A stretch of DNA of 64,000 nucleotides from Luidia sarsii (GCA_949987565.1 OX465111.1:9071202-9135201); one strand, 5' to 3'; counted from the stretch's first letter, positions 1 through 11,582 are shown. Made by a program: numbers and translations. The notes: generated from the sequence alone by a model not told the origin.

Positions 1-1722
1 CGCTTGTCTATTACCGTACCGTATTAGCTGCGTAGACATGCTGCTTGATTCAGGTTGCCTGGTGAAAAAAACGCTTGTCTAGCAACCTACTTGAGTCCAC
101 GCTTGATGATGTTCATATTGCTGCAGTGGTGCAGCATACTATTGCAATCCGAGATGGCTCCGCACAGCTGATTATCATAAAGTGTGGACCCACAGCTCTT
201 TTTTTAATCAGGGGCTTTGGAGTCTAATAAACCTATACATTGTAAAACATGTCAGGCTTAAGACGACCCGCGTGTTGATTGTTCGATTTCTCGTATAATT
301 TGGCATAATCGGGGCTTGAAAGGTGGCCCTATTTTATCTTTAGGAGTAGAGGGAGGGATATGCAGAAATTCGGCGTGGACGCCTGCACACGAGTTGCCTC
401 AACTTGATCATCGTCGTCTCGGCTGACATCCTACCGTGAAACCTAGCCCAAGCCTTCAACATACCCGTTGTTTCGGAATCAATCCGCCCCCAACTTAGAT
501 AAAAGCAAAATCAATGACTCGCATTCGCCAACCCCTATCTTGCTATCTTCAGGAAAGATCCGTGACTGAATGTTTCTAATAACATCACGGAATCAAAATC
601 AACAAAATTTACAGTACGACCGAATTATCCCAATAACGCGCACTGTTTTGTTTTGGTGTGTGCGTGACGAATGACATCCAAATGTTTGAGCGGAAGCATG
701 ACCGTTCAGCCAGAATAGCGCCCTCAATACGTATAAAATACAGGTTACTTCGTTCTGATGCAGGATACGTCGATGCAAAAATACGTCTCGCTCCTGATCA
801 ATTACCTACACCTTTTAAGTTTCCAGGGACAATTTCCACCGAAATTACGAGATTCCCGTGCGTAAACTAATGATTCAAAGTGATTTCACTCGTTTTCTTT
901 GGTCATTCTTATTGATGGTTTTTGTGTGTGTGGAAAAACGAGCCATGAAAGTAGGTTTAGTGCGCAGCGCTCTCTACCGGATCACAACGAAGTCCACAAG
1001 CTCGGCTGAAATGCCAGAGCCCCTATTACCCAGTTTGACTAAAGTGTTAGACGTGTGAACTTGTTACGCAATGCAGATGGCCTTGTGTAAAAACAAAAAC
1101 ACAAAACAAACCGCTCGTCTAACAGCATGTAGGTGGTTTGATCACTTGGGGCACATTTTCATTTCCATGTTTTGTTCTGCGGGATTCAGTATTCTGCACT
1201 CTTTACTCTCTGACAACGAAATTCAAAAGCCCGCCGCCAACTGCCATGACATTCAAAATCCGGCTCGCCTATAAATGTATTAGTTGCGCTCAAAATAATG
1301 TCGCGTGAATCAGACGACCTTGCGCAAGAAACACAAGGCTAACAACAGCAAGGTTCGTGGTTTTATTCCGGGGTGCTGCTGTTTTTCATTTAAACTATAC
1401 TTCACAAGTTCTATATATATTTATATAAAATCTTGGTTACGCCCAATAGTTCAGTAAAGTTATGAAGCCTTCTCAGGCCTGTATTCGAACTTGTGAAGTA
1501 TAGTTTAGTCAGCACCGGAGGATACTAGTCTAACCACGGAAAGAGTATGGTAATTCCGAAACGTTGATTCCCTTGGTTCTTTGCAGAAGAGCGCATACAT
1601 GTAAAAAGATACATCTCAGACGGTGTAACCGCAAACTATTCCAAACAATATCATATTTATACGAACAATTTCGACAACGAAATCCCAAAGCCTGCCCCCA
1701 ACGGCCATGGCCCTTATAATCC
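1..1722. repeat. Tandem duplication, unit 1 (1.72 kb)
   Basis: Positions 1-1660 recur almost unchanged about 1,723 bp further on. The two units differ only by scattered substitutions and 1-2 base indels. Three short open frames (658-870, 858-1058, 1071-1274) recur in the second copy, but they match no family I know and one changes its end through a frameshift (858-1058 versus 2581-2814), so I do not call them genes. The left edge is cut by the window, so more units may lie outside it. It could be part of a satellite or a segmental duplication. Confidence 0.85.
1391..1507. repeat. Small inverted-repeat element (MITE-like), copy in unit 1
   Basis: AAACTATACTTCACAAG at 1392 is mirrored by its reverse complement ending at 1507, giving about 20 bp terminal inverted repeats around a 117 bp A+T-rich centre. 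The same structure is present in unit 2. It was probably a miniature transposon already in the unit before duplication. Confidence 0.7.
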
Positions 1723-3375
1723 CGCTTGCCTATTAACGTACCGTATTAGCTGCGTAGACATGCTGCTTGATTCAGGTTGCCTGGTGAAAAAAACGCTTGT
1801 CTAGCAACCTACTTGAGTCCACGCTTGATGCTGTTCATATTGCTGCAGTGGTGCAGCATACTATTGCAATCCGAGATGGCTCCGCACAGCTGATTATCAT
1901 AAAGTGTGGACCCACAGCTCTTTTTTTAATCAGGGGCCTTTGGAGTCTAATTAACTTATACATTGTAAAACATGTCAGGCTAAAGACGACCCGCGTGTTG
2001 AATGTTCGATTTCTCGTGTAATTTGGCATAATCGGGGCTTGAAAGGTGGCCCTATTTTATCTTTAGGAGTAGAGGGATGGATATGCAGAAATTCGGCGTG
2101 GACGCCTGCACACGAGTTGCCTCAACTTGATCATCGTCGTCTCGGCTGACATCCTACCGTGAAACCTAGCCCAAGCCTTCAACATACCCGTTGTTTCGGA
2201 ATCAATCCGCCCCCAACTTAGATAAAAACAAAATCAATGACTCGCATTCGCCAACCCCTATCTTGCTATCTTCAGGAAAGATCCGTGACTGAATGTTGCT
2301 AATACCATCACGGAATCAAAATCAACAAAATTTACAGTACGACCGAATTATCCCAATCACGCGCACTATTTTGTTATGGTGTGTGCGTGACGAATGACAT
2401 CCAAATGTTTGAGCGGAAGCATGACCATTCAGCCAGAATAGCGCCCTCAATACGTATAAAATACAGGTTACTTCGTTCTGATGCTGGATACGTCGATGCA
2501 CAAATACGTCTCGCTCCTGATCAATTAACTACACCTTTTAAATTTCCAGGGACAATTTCCACCGAAATTGCGAGACTCCCGTGCGTAAACTAATGATTCA
2601 ACGTGATTTCACTCGTTTTCTTTGGTCATTCTTATTGATGGTTTTTGTGTGTGTGGAAAAACGAGCCATGAAAGTAGGTTTAGTGCGCAGCACTCTCTAC
2701 CGGATCACAACGAAGTCCACAAGCTCGGCTGAAATGCCAGAGCCCCTTATTACCCAGTTTGACTTAAGTGTTAGACGTGTGAACTTGTTACGCAATGCAG
2801 GTGGCCTTGTGTAAAAACAAAAACACAAAACAAACCGCTCGTCTAACAGCATGTAGGTGGTTTGATCACTTGGGGCACATTTTCATTTCCATGTTTTGTT
2901 CTGCGGGATTCAGTATTCTGCACTCTTTACTCTCTGACAACGAAATTCAAAAGCCCGCCGCCAACTGCCATGCCATTCAAAATCCGGCTCGCCTATGAAT
3001 GTATTAGATGCGCTCAAAATAATGTCGCGTGAATCAGACGACCTTGCGCAAGAAACACAAGGCTAACAACAGCAAGGTTCGTGGTTCGATTTCGGGGTGC
3101 TGCTGTTTTTCATTTAAACTATACTTCACAAGTTCTATATATATTTATATAAAATCTTGGTTACGCCCAGTAGTTCAGTAAAGTTATGAAGCCTTCTCAG
3201 GCCTGTATTCGAACTTGTGAAGTATAGTTTAGTCAGCACCGGAGGATACTAGTCTAACCACGGAAAGAGTATGGTAATTCCGAAACGTTGATTCCCTTGG
3301 TTCTTTGCAGAAGAGCGCATACATGGAAAAAGATACATCTCAGACGGTGTAACCGCAAACTATTCCAAACAATAT
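1723..3375. repeat. Tandem duplication, unit 2, interrupted by the Gypsy LTR
   Basis: This is the second copy of the 1.72 kb unit. It follows unit 1 closely up to the bases CCAAACAATAT and then stops exactly where the left LTR of the Gypsy element starts. The corresponding point in unit 1 (about 1653) continues with CATATTTATACG, which is not found on the far side of the Gypsy element at 10335. Confidence 0.85.
3114..3231. repeat. Small inverted-repeat element, copy in unit 2
   Basis: Second copy of the roughly 117 bp inverted-repeat element. Its terminal repeats are the same as in the copy at 1391-1507. Confidence 0.7.
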
Positions 3376-3862
3376 TGTAGCGGGACTGGGCAATGGACAA
3401 CATGAAATAAAAAGAACTAAACAGGATTTCAGGAGAATACAATTACAATTTAATTAGGAACCCAAGAACGATCCCTAAGAGTAACAGAGTACGAATCAAA
3501 AATAAGGAAAAACAAACTTGAGACCCCAGAGCACAGAGTTTGAAAACTAGAGGAAACACAGCAGGAAATAAGGGCAAGGAAAGCAACTGGTGAAGGTTAA
3601 AGTAATGGAGGCAACTTACATCAAATCCCAGGCCCACTCAAGGTTCCTTCGAGGCTTCAAGCCAAAACCACGCCCTCCACCTCCAGTCGACCCAACTGCT
3701 GGACTCTCCCTCAAATTCCAGACGTCCCCGGTTTTATATTGGGGCAAGAGCCTATGCTCATGCAGGGATTATGTAAAGTGGGGATTAGGTGTAAGGAATT
3801 TAAAGGGCCCCCCACTCCCACAATGAACTTACACACCCTGCACCCACAATGGGTTACTATAC
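3376..3862 (-). repeat. Gypsy 3' LTR (left)
   Basis: Begins TGTAGCGGGACTGGG on the plus strand and is collinear with 9842-10334 to GGGTTACTATAC. It has no CCGGTA insertion, which the other LTR carries. On the element's own strand the LTR begins with TATAGTAACCC, preceded by purine-rich sequence (GACGAGGGG), a plausible polypurine tract. The start is not the usual TG, so the exact border is uncertain by 1-3 bases. Confidence 0.9.
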
Positions 3863-4276
3863 CCCTCGTCCCACAATGTCTCCTCCCACTCCTCAATCCT
3901 CTGTGGCCTGAGCCATGCCCACAAGAGTGAAGTCCTCTGGACTCCTCCAAAATGGTTAAAATAGGGGTCTGGGAATGAAAATTCACTACACAGCCTCCTC
4001 CTCTGAAAGACGTGTCCCCACGTCTGAAATAATTTAGGACCAGGCTTAAAATTGTAGCAGAAAATTATACAAACAAATTTAACATTAATTTACTAATCAA
4101 TACAAAATTATCACCCCTTCAGACGTACTCAGACGTACTCATTTGCATCTTTTCTGTTTGTTTTCCAAGGGCTCATTCAAGTTAGGGAAACTGCAGTTGC
4201 TACTTTTATACTAATTCATTACTTAAAAGTTACCTACAAAATACGCTAAATTTACTCCTACATTACAGTTACTTGT

Positions 4277-4470
4277 CTACTTATTATTAATTTAATTTAC
4301 TGATGATCTGGTGCATTCACATTAAGAATACACTTTCTTTTCTTGTTCACCGTTTTACTCTACTTATTATTAATCTAATTTACTGGTGATCTGTTGCATT
4401 CACATTAGGAATACACTTTGTTCTCTTGTTCACCGTTTTATTCTACTTATTATAAATCTAATTTACTTTA
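4277..4470. repeat. Imperfect ~85 bp tandem repeat inside the Gypsy element
   Basis: Two full copies and part of a third of a unit containing TTACTGGTGATCTG, GCATTCACATTAGG and TTGTTCACCGTTTTA, in the A+T-rich non-coding part between integrase and the 3' LTR. The rest of 3863-4599 shows no coding capacity. Confidence 0.75.
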
Positions 4471-4599
4471 CACATGGTATCTACAATCACTCCGGAGTTG
4501 TGCCCAGATGGTAAAAACACTTCCCGTTTATATTACACAAAATACGGGGCTCATAATTTCTTTTCCACACTAGCGTATAAGGTCCCTACGTAGCTTTAG

Positions 4600-5208
4600 T
4601 CATACCCGGGAAACACAATGATTTGTCACTTTAATCCCATTATAATGATGACCCCTACCACCGCAAAGATCAAAATCGCCAGCTCGCATCCACACTGGGA
4701 GGTTGCGTCTGCGCTTCTGTTGTACGGGGCTAGGCTGTCCCACAGCACTATCATCTACACTACTCCAATAGTTATCTTCAGCAACTTCACCGTCCCAAGT
4801 ATCGTTTCCTGTCACATCGTCGGCTGTCTTGCTCCTCTGGTTTAGGGTATCCTCCACATCCGATCTGATAGGAGTGTCCTCCAGATGAGTTGGTCTCTGC
4901 CGTGTGGGGTCAGAAGCAGGGCGAGCCTCATATGGTTTGAGTCTGTCAAAGTGAACAATCTGAGATCGTCCACCATGCACAGGTCTAATTTGGTAGTTTG
5001 CATCAGAGAGGTTTTGGTGAATCCGGAAGGGACCTTTCCAAAAAGCCTGTAATTTGGGGCTTCTCCCACGCTTTTTTCGGAAAGTGTACAGCCAAACCAG
5101 GTCCCCAACACCAAATGGACATCCAACCTGTTTAACATCATAGAGTCTCTTCTGTCGTTCCTGTGCTGAATGGCTGTGTTGCCGCACATGCTCATATGCT
5201 GCTAACAT
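4600..5208 (-). pseudogene. Gypsy pol: integrase C-terminal GPY/F-type domain
   Basis: Reads KQVGCPFGVGDLVWLY, then KLQAFWKGPFRIHQ, LSDANYQI and HFDRLKPY: the GPY/F module at the end of many Gypsy integrases. It is followed by a divergent acidic tail of about 100 residues. No chromodomain is evident. It lies out of frame with the core. Confidence 0.85.
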
Positions 5209-6182
5209 CCTCTGATGTATCTGATAAGCATGTTCATTTGTGTCTCGGTGGTGATCCCCTGGAATTTCACCAGCGAGGAGATCAGTGGGGAACTGGGGAT
5301 GTTGGCCTCCCTTCCAAACATTAGGGAATTAGGGGTAGCTCTGGTTGATGCCTGTTCACTGGCCCTGTATGCCATCATGACATACGACAGATGTTCATCC
5401 CAGTCTGTTTGGTCCTCCTTGATGTACATGCTGATCATTCCTTGTAATGTCCTGTTGAACCGTTCGACGAGTCCATCCGATTGCGGGTGATAGGCAGTCG
5501 TCCTGGTTTTCCGGATTCCCAACAGCTCGCAAACAGTCTGAAAAAGTGAAGACTCAAAATTCTTCCCTTGGTCACTATGAATAGAGTAAGGTACACCATA
5601 TCTACAAATGAATTCTTCTACCAGCACCCGGGCAACTGTAGCCGATTCTTGATTAGGTATAGCATAAGCCTCTGTCCATTTTGTAAAATAGTCAGAGACT
5701 ACTAGCACATAGCGATTCCCCCTAGAAGACAGAGGCAAGGGACCCATAATATCGATAGCAATTCTCTCCATCGGAGCACCGACTGGGGCCAATTTTAGGG
5801 CTGCTCTACGTTTAGGATTCGGGGACTTTTTGCCTTGACACTTAGGACACTGCCTCACCCAGAGTTTCACATCATGTGCACACCCTATCCAATAAAAACG
5901 TCTTCTGACCTTTTGTACTGTTTTTGTAAGGCCAAGGTGACCACCACCAGACCCATCATGGGCCTGTTCCATTACTTCCGCTTGAAGTGTCTGTGGGGCC
6001 ACCAGCAACAACTGTTGCTCTCCACCATCAGGGAGTACCCAGCGTTGATACAATACCCCATTATACAATTCTAATTGATCCCATTGAAACCAATATGCCT
6101 TAGTTACCCTATCCATCCCACTAATCAAAGACAATTCAGGCTTTTGTCCAGCCTCTTTCCATTTCAAAACGGGTGCCAGCAA
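5202..6182 (-). pseudogene. Gypsy pol: integrase zinc-binding and catalytic core
   Basis: The HHCC domain is seen as HDGSGGGH...CPKC. The DDE core follows: the first Asp in IAIDIMGPLP, the second in HSDQGKNFES, and the Glu in HPQSDGLVERFNRTL. These residues catalyse insertion of the cDNA. The frame shares phase with the RNase H segment, from which one TAA separates it. A one-base frameshift in a run of C near 5290 throws its tail out of frame, and the natural C-terminus is in the next frame (4600-5208). Confidence 0.92.
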
Positions 6183-6194
6183 AGGATCAGCTAG

Positions 6195-6473
6195 TTAGGC
6201 CTCCCTTAACTCATCTGTACCCCAACTAGGCATTTGGATAACATTGCACTGATCAGGTGAAGTTGGATAGCGAGACATCGCATCCGCATTACTATGTTTA
6301 GTACCGGGTCGATGAACAATAGTAAAATCATAAGTACTGAGAAATTCAAGCCATCTAGCTGTTTGGCCCTCAGGTTCTTTAAAATTATACAACCATCTTA
6401 AGCAACCATGGTCTGTGCGCAGGGTAAAGTGCTTCCCGTAGGCCCTACAAGTAGTGTTTAAAATGTCGTACAT
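6195..6473 (-). pseudogene. Gypsy pol: rest of RNase H
   Basis: It contains LRTDHGCLRWLYNF, ARWLEFLSTYDF and HRPGTKHSNADAMSR, the typical C-terminal RNase H and connection motifs of Gypsy pol. It is out of frame with the preceding RT segment and ends at an in-frame TAA (6195-6197). The same frame stays open past that stop into integrase. Confidence 0.88.
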
Positions 6474-8385
6474 AGGTAACTACAGCCAACAGCTCTTTTC
6501 GTGTGACACAATAACGCTGCTCTGCTTTACTTAGGGTCCTGCTTGCATAACAGATAACTCTTTCTTTACCATTCTGTATCTGAGAGAGTACGGCTCCAAT
6601 GCCTCTATTACTAGCATCAGTGTCCAAAATAAAGGGCCTTTCAAAGTCGGGATAAGCCAAAATTGGAGCGGTAGTGAGAAAATTCTTCAACTTTAGGAAA
6701 GCGGCCTCACATTCATCCGTCCACAAAAATGTTGAATTCTTTTGGGTTAGTTTGTGTAAGGGTGAAGCAATGTAGGCAAAATTAGCTACAAATTTCCGAT
6801 AATAAGAACAAAGGCCTAAGAAACTACGTACATCTGAAATGCTACAGGGAGTTGGCCAATTCCAAATTTTGCTAACTTTATCTGGGTAAGTACGTACACC
6901 CTCAGCTGAAACGATATGCCCAAGATAGGAGACTTCTGGGCGAACCAACGAACACTTCTTTGGTTTCAATTTTAACCCAGCATCCTGCAATGCTGTTAAC
7001 ACCAAGGACAGTCTTGTTAAATGTTCCTCAAATATTCTAGAGTAAATTATCACATCATCTAAGTAAATAAGACAGATCTCCCAATGTAAACCATGGAGAA
7101 CTACTTCCATTAGCCTCTCAAAAGTGCTAGGGGCATTACACAGGCCAAAAGGGAGGACATTAAACTCATACAATCCTGTCCCAGTGGTAAATGCTGTTTT
7201 TTCACGATCATCTGGATGAACCTCTGTTTGCCAATAACCCGAGGCCAAATCTAAGGTTGAAAACCAACGAGAACCGCTTAACGCATCCAAACTCTCATCT
7301 ATACGTGGTAAGGGGTAGGCATCCTTCTTAGTAATTTGGTTCAGGCGTCCATAGTCTATGCAAAACCTTAAGGTTCCATCTTTCTTCTGTACTAAAACTA
7401 TGGGGGAAGCCCAGGGACTATAGGAAGAACGGATAATGTCCTGCCTCAACATGTCTTCAACTTGTTGTTGAGCCGTATGGCGTTGACTAATAGGTAGTCG
7501 TCTTGCTCGTTGTTTAATGGGTCTAGCATCCCCTACATCTATCTTGTGAAAGAACTGATCAGTTCTGCCCAATTTTCCATCTTCACCTACAAATGCTTCT
7601 AGATGCTTTGCCACCAGACCATGCAGGGCGTTTCTTTGGGTGTTCGTTAAGCCCTCAGAGCTTCGCTCTAAAAGGTCTTCCAATGACGGGCCCAAGGTGG
7701 TCGATAAAGAGGAGGCAGTCTTAGCAGTATTTAGTGAGATCTCAGATGCATAATTAAGAAGAGCAACATTAGTTCCCTTATACAATATAAGATCTGACGA
7801 AGTTGGGTTAATAACTCTTAAAGGGACTACCATATTTTGAGGGTTCACTAAAGTTCTCGCTACTATGACACTATCGGGCTTGATTTTGTACTGAGAAGTT
7901 GCTTCAACAATACCCGTATCGGTTAATGTTCCTCTACCTTGAACTTTCCCTGGCAGCACAACTTCTGATTTTGCAGGGATTGTACCTGTCCTAGCAGCAC
8001 TAACTCTGCAGCATTTAAATCTGCCATCATCCCTTTTTAGTGAGAAATTACAATCATCAATCGACAATTTTGATTGAGAGAAATCAATATTTGCTCGATG
8101 CCTCTCCAGAAAATCTGAACCCAAAATTCCTGTTTGTGTTATATCAGCAATTACAACATCCTGATTCAAATACATAGAGCCTAGCTGTAATTTGACTGTT
8201 AAGACACCTACTACATTCAGTGTATTCCCACCAGCAGTTACCAGGGGTGTGAGGTGAGGTCGAGTGTTTTGTTTCACCTCATCAGGAAATTGGTTCCACA
8301 ATCTGGTGTGAATAATAGTGTGTGAGGAACCCGAGTCAACTAGAAATTCAATATCAAAGTCTTGTACATGTACTTGTACATACAA
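6445..8385 (-). pseudogene. pol: Gypsy pol: protease, reverse transcriptase, start of RNase H (646 codons)
   Basis: The longest open frame in the window. The aspartic protease active site LVDSGSSHTIIH is at about residues 15-26. Reverse transcriptase follows with FSTLDLASGYWQ, LPFGLCNAPSTFERLM and the catalytic YLDD at about residue 445. RNase H starts with DTDASNRGIGAVLSQ and KELLAVV. The frame ends at TAG (6445-6447) within RNase H, where an extra few bases shift the frame; the LRTDHG motif follows in another frame (6195-6473). The polyprotein would copy the element's RNA into DNA. This copy cannot make it whole. Confidence 0.93.
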
Positions 8386-8425
8386 TAGTTGACCATTTTT
8401 ATATTGACAACTTTGGGCCTCTGTA

Positions 8426-8779
8426 TCACCACACGACTGAGAATTGGCCCCTGTCCCAGCCGAATCTAGTTTCCCTGGTTTGTTTGTCCAACTCTCCCAG
8501 AGTAAGCTTCCTCGTTAACTTGATAATTAGTGGGGAATTTGTTCTTATGTGGACATTTAGCCTTGAAGTGTCCCTTTTCCTACAAATCCAGCATAATTTA
8601 TCAGTTGGCTTTTGGCATTTCAAAGTCAGCTCCTTTACTGCTTCAGCAAGTTGCTCGACTTTCGTATTTATTTCTTCTAGACGACCCCCGGTATCGACTG
8701 GGTTCGTACTGAAATTACACGCACCCATAGTCTTATTCAGGGGCTGCATGTTAACTTTCTTATCCTCTAAGGAAACCAA
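8426..8779 (-). pseudogene. Gypsy nucleocapsid (zinc knuckle) region, frameshifted
   Basis: This is in the same frame as gag, after its TAA. A CCHC zinc knuckle begins with CWICRKR at about 8590. The remaining His and Cys ligands lie in the next reading frame, so a one-base shift splits the knuckle. The segment linked gag to protease in the intact element. No gag-pol frameshift site can be identified because of the damage. Confidence 0.75.
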
Positions 8780-8782
8780 TGT

Positions 8783-9745
8783 TTACTCCTCAATGGCCAG
8801 AGCCAAAGCTTCGTCAAGTGTTTGCGGTTTACTACGCCTCACATGAAGCCGAGTACCTCGAGAGTCAAGACTCTCCAAGAATTGGTCCTTAGCAATATCA
8901 TCACGCACCCACTGTGGCACGGACGGATATGCCCGGTTTACTAATCTACGAATGGCCCCTGCCATTTCAGAGAGATTTTCACCTGGTAACCGAACCCGGG
9001 CTCGGAGCTGAGCCTTATACAAATCGGTTTGTCTACTTCTGTCAAATCTGTTCTGCAGCGCTTTAACAACAGTCTCATAACTGCTTCTATCGTTAGCTGA
9101 CAGGTCCGTATAGACATGTAAAGCAGCACCCCTCAACCTTACTGCAAGGAATGTGCACTTCTGACTGTCTGTCCAACCATTAATGCTACTGCACAATTCA
9201 AAATTTGTCAGCCAATCTTCAAGTGTGACAGACTGGCCGTTAAAAGCTTCAGGCATAACAATCGGCTTAGGTTCACTGGATCGTACATTCACATGCCCTG
9301 TATCAGACAAGTGATAAGAGGGTGGGGGTGTGTACAAGGGTCTCAACTTTGGGGTAGAGGTTTGAACAGGGTCCGTTTGTGGAATACGAGGCATCTGTCC
9401 AACTCCACCCTCAAAGGTAACTTGCTTGGTACAAGCGGGTACCGTCCTCTGACCTAGCAAGGGACTGGTACTTCGAGTTGCCCAATCTACGGAATGTCCC
9501 AATGGTGAGCCATTATCACCATGGGGCATTGCCGACACCCCAGTGGTGGAGCCAGCCTTGAGTTGGGAGGTGGAGGGCAGGCTTGGAGAAGAAACCATGA
9601 GGGAGCCACTATCAAATGCCTCAACACCAGTTGCTTGCACCTCCTCATAAGCCCTGTCTATATCCTGCTCTAATGCTCTGATGGTCTCTTTTAGGCTTCG
9701 GCACTGATCAGGCACAGGCAATACATTGAACCTGGCTTCGGCCAT
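8783..9745 (-). pseudogene. gag: Gypsy gag, capsid part (320 codons)
   Basis: The frame starts with an ATG shortly after the primer site. It has a proline- and serine-rich N-terminal third, followed by a retrotransposon gag/capsid-like region from about residue 160 (EDWLTNFELCSSINGWTDSQ, AVRLRGAALHVY, ETVVKALQNRF). It would form the virus-like particle shell. The frame ends at an in-frame TAA (8783-8785) after the sequence LDEALALAIEE, yet the same frame continues open beyond it into the nucleocapsid region. The stop therefore looks like a point mutation rather than the natural gag end. Confidence 0.85.
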
Positions 9746-9819
9746 GATAAGTCATTCAGTGCCACCAAAGTGTAGCATAAGTCAATTATTGCCCATCTAC
9801 GTTTTGATAAGTGACGTAG

Positions 9820-9838
9820 AATCCCACCGCTGCCACCA
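9820..9838 (-). promoter_or_regulatory. Gypsy primer-binding site, tRNA-Leu
   Basis: Just inside the 5' LTR the plus strand reads AATCCCACCGCTGCCACCA. This equals the 3' end, CCA included, of an animal tRNA-Leu, so the minus-strand RNA would pair with that tRNA for first-strand priming. The site starts 3 bases after the LTR end. tRNA-Leu priming is known for sea-urchin SURL Gypsy elements. Confidence 0.85.
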
Positions 9839-9841
9839 AAT

Positions 9842-10334
9842 TGTAGCGGGACTGGGCAATGGACAACATGAAATAAAAAGAACTACCGGTAAACAGGATT
9901 TCAGGAGAATACAATTACAATTTAATTAGGAACCCAAGAACGATCCCTAAGAGTAACAGAGTACGAATCAAAAATAAGGAAAAACAAACTTGAGACCCCA
10001 GAGCACAGAGTTTGAAAACTAGAGGAAACACAGCAGGAAATAAGGGCAAGGAAAGCAACTGGTGAAGGTTAAAGTAATGGAGGCAACTTACATCAAATCC
10101 CAGGCCCACTCAAGGTTCCTTCAAGGCTTCAAGCCAAAACCACACCCTCCACCTCCAGTCGACCCAACTGCTGGACTCTCCCTTAAATTCCAGGCGTCCC
10201 CGGTTTTATATTGGGGCAAGAGCCTCTGCTCATGCAGGGATTATGTAAAGTGGGGATTAGGTGTAAGGAATTTAAAGGGCCCCCCACTCCCACAATGAAC
10301 TTACACACCCTGCACCCACAATGGGTTACTATAC
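9842..10334 (-). repeat. Gypsy 5' LTR (right)
   Basis: Collinear with the left LTR, with about five substitutions and an extra CCGGTA near 9884. This LTR would hold the element's promoter. The sequence beyond it (AAAATACTATGCAATACTATG) shows no continuation of the tandem unit into which the left end is inserted. Confidence 0.9.
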
Positions 10335-11362
10335 AAAATACTATGCAATACTATGCAAAATAGGGGGAAACAGCACCCTACTGTGCACATGACTTACTAA
10401 AAAATGTGCATTATATGAACCCCAAGGTGGCAAATATTGGAAACAAATACCAATGCCTTTGCGACAGGCAGACACATCATTACTTGATGGGATGGGATTT
10501 TGGAATCGTTTGGGGTCAAGGAAGACATCTATTATAATGGGTTCCCTGGGAAGGAGTTCCATAAACATGTACATGTACATGTATGGGCACTGGGCAGTGC
10601 TTGATAATACCTGTGCATCAACTGTATCAAACCAGCATCAAATTTCAATGTACAGTAATTCAAAAGAAATATTTCAACCCTTTTCCCTGAGTAAATTACA
10701 CTGTTTAATGCAGCAGTAAAGGTACTCCTGGAAACGATTAACGGCATTCATATATGGGAGTGGGACTATTTCATTCAACTTAAAAATTCTTAGAATTCAA
10801 TATACATGTAGTTGCTTTTGTCACCATACCTTTGAGCTGTTGTCTCGTTCTTCATGAGTCCTTTCCTTTCTTTTGGCATGTTTATCCCTCATCATGCAAG
10901 TAATCTGACTCCGAAGAGTGGTAACGAATGGCACACCATCATTGGAGACAACACCTTCAGCTTCACTGGCATCTGCAAACCAGATGCACTGATGAAAAAC
11001 GTGGGACAAACAAAACCAAAATCTTTAATCAAAATACTAAAATACTACATGTAGGCCTACCTCTTAACAATGTCCCAGCGACAAAATTAAGGCCACCAAT
11101 TGAGGAACATAACTCAAGTGTCATCTTTTTTATATCAGTCTACTCGTGCCAAGTAGCCAACCGAAACTCTTTTGAATTTTCATTTCTTTTTGTAATTTAA
11201 AAAAGATCAGTATGCTAGCTGATTAAATTATAATTAATGGTATTTTTTGCTTGAAAAGCTGTGTAACTACATGTAGCTAGGTCAAACGTTGTAGCCAACA
11301 TATCCCGGTATTGAATATTAAAAACTATATATAGGAGAAGAGGTATACAATGTTGGGGTGGT
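10335..11362. other. No gene recognised
   Basis: A+T-rich single-copy-looking sequence with short ACATGT runs (about 10567-10582). Several short open frames exist on both strands, but none has a recognisable domain or convincing splice borders. Confidence 0.5.
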
Positions 11363-11580
11363 TCATGAAATTTGAACATTGAAAATTGGCAAAGAAAACT
11401 TTGACTGGACCAGGACATGAACCGGAGACCTCTGGAGTCTAGATTAACGTACACATATCCAGCCCTTAGATGGTGGCCTAAGGGCTGGATAGCTCAGATG
11501 GAAGAGCACTGGTACGTTAATCCAGAGGTCTCAGGTTCATGTCGGGTCATGTTTGTTTGAACTTAAATTTCAAAATGAAA
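11363..11580. repeat. Inverted pair of tRNA-derived SINE fragments
   Basis: The right half (about 11485-11555, plus) reads GGGCTGGATAGCTCAGATGG, then AGAGCACTGGTACG and a GAGGTCTCAGGTTCATG segment, resembling the A box, anticodon arm and B box of a tRNA. The left half (11363-11478) is a shortened reverse complement of the same family, with body sequence like that after the 29.7 kb copy. Only an 11 bp spacer (ATGGTGGCC region) separates the halves. Confidence 0.7.
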
Positions 11581-11582
11581 AC

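Larger units (their letters stand above)
3376..10334 (-). mobile_element. Ty3/Gypsy LTR retrotransposon, minus strand, non-functional copy
   Basis: About 7.0 kb lie between two direct LTRs (3376-3862 and 9842-10334). Read on the minus strand the order is 5' LTR, tRNA-Leu primer site, gag, zinc knuckle, protease, reverse transcriptase, RNase H, integrase with a GPY/F-type C-terminus, a non-coding stretch with an 85 bp tandem repeat, a purine-rich tract and the 3' LTR. That PR-RT-RH-INT order defines the Ty3/Gypsy (Metaviridae) group. The LTRs differ by about five substitutions and one 6 bp indel in about 490 bp, so insertion was recent. Even so, the reading frame is broken at five or more places. 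No target-site duplication can be matched. Confidence 0.95.

Noticed and set aside
658..2998. Short ORFs repeated in both tandem units (658-870, 858-1058, 1071-1274 and their copies).
   Set aside because: They are conserved only because the DNA is duplicated. One copy is frameshifted, and none resembles a known protein.
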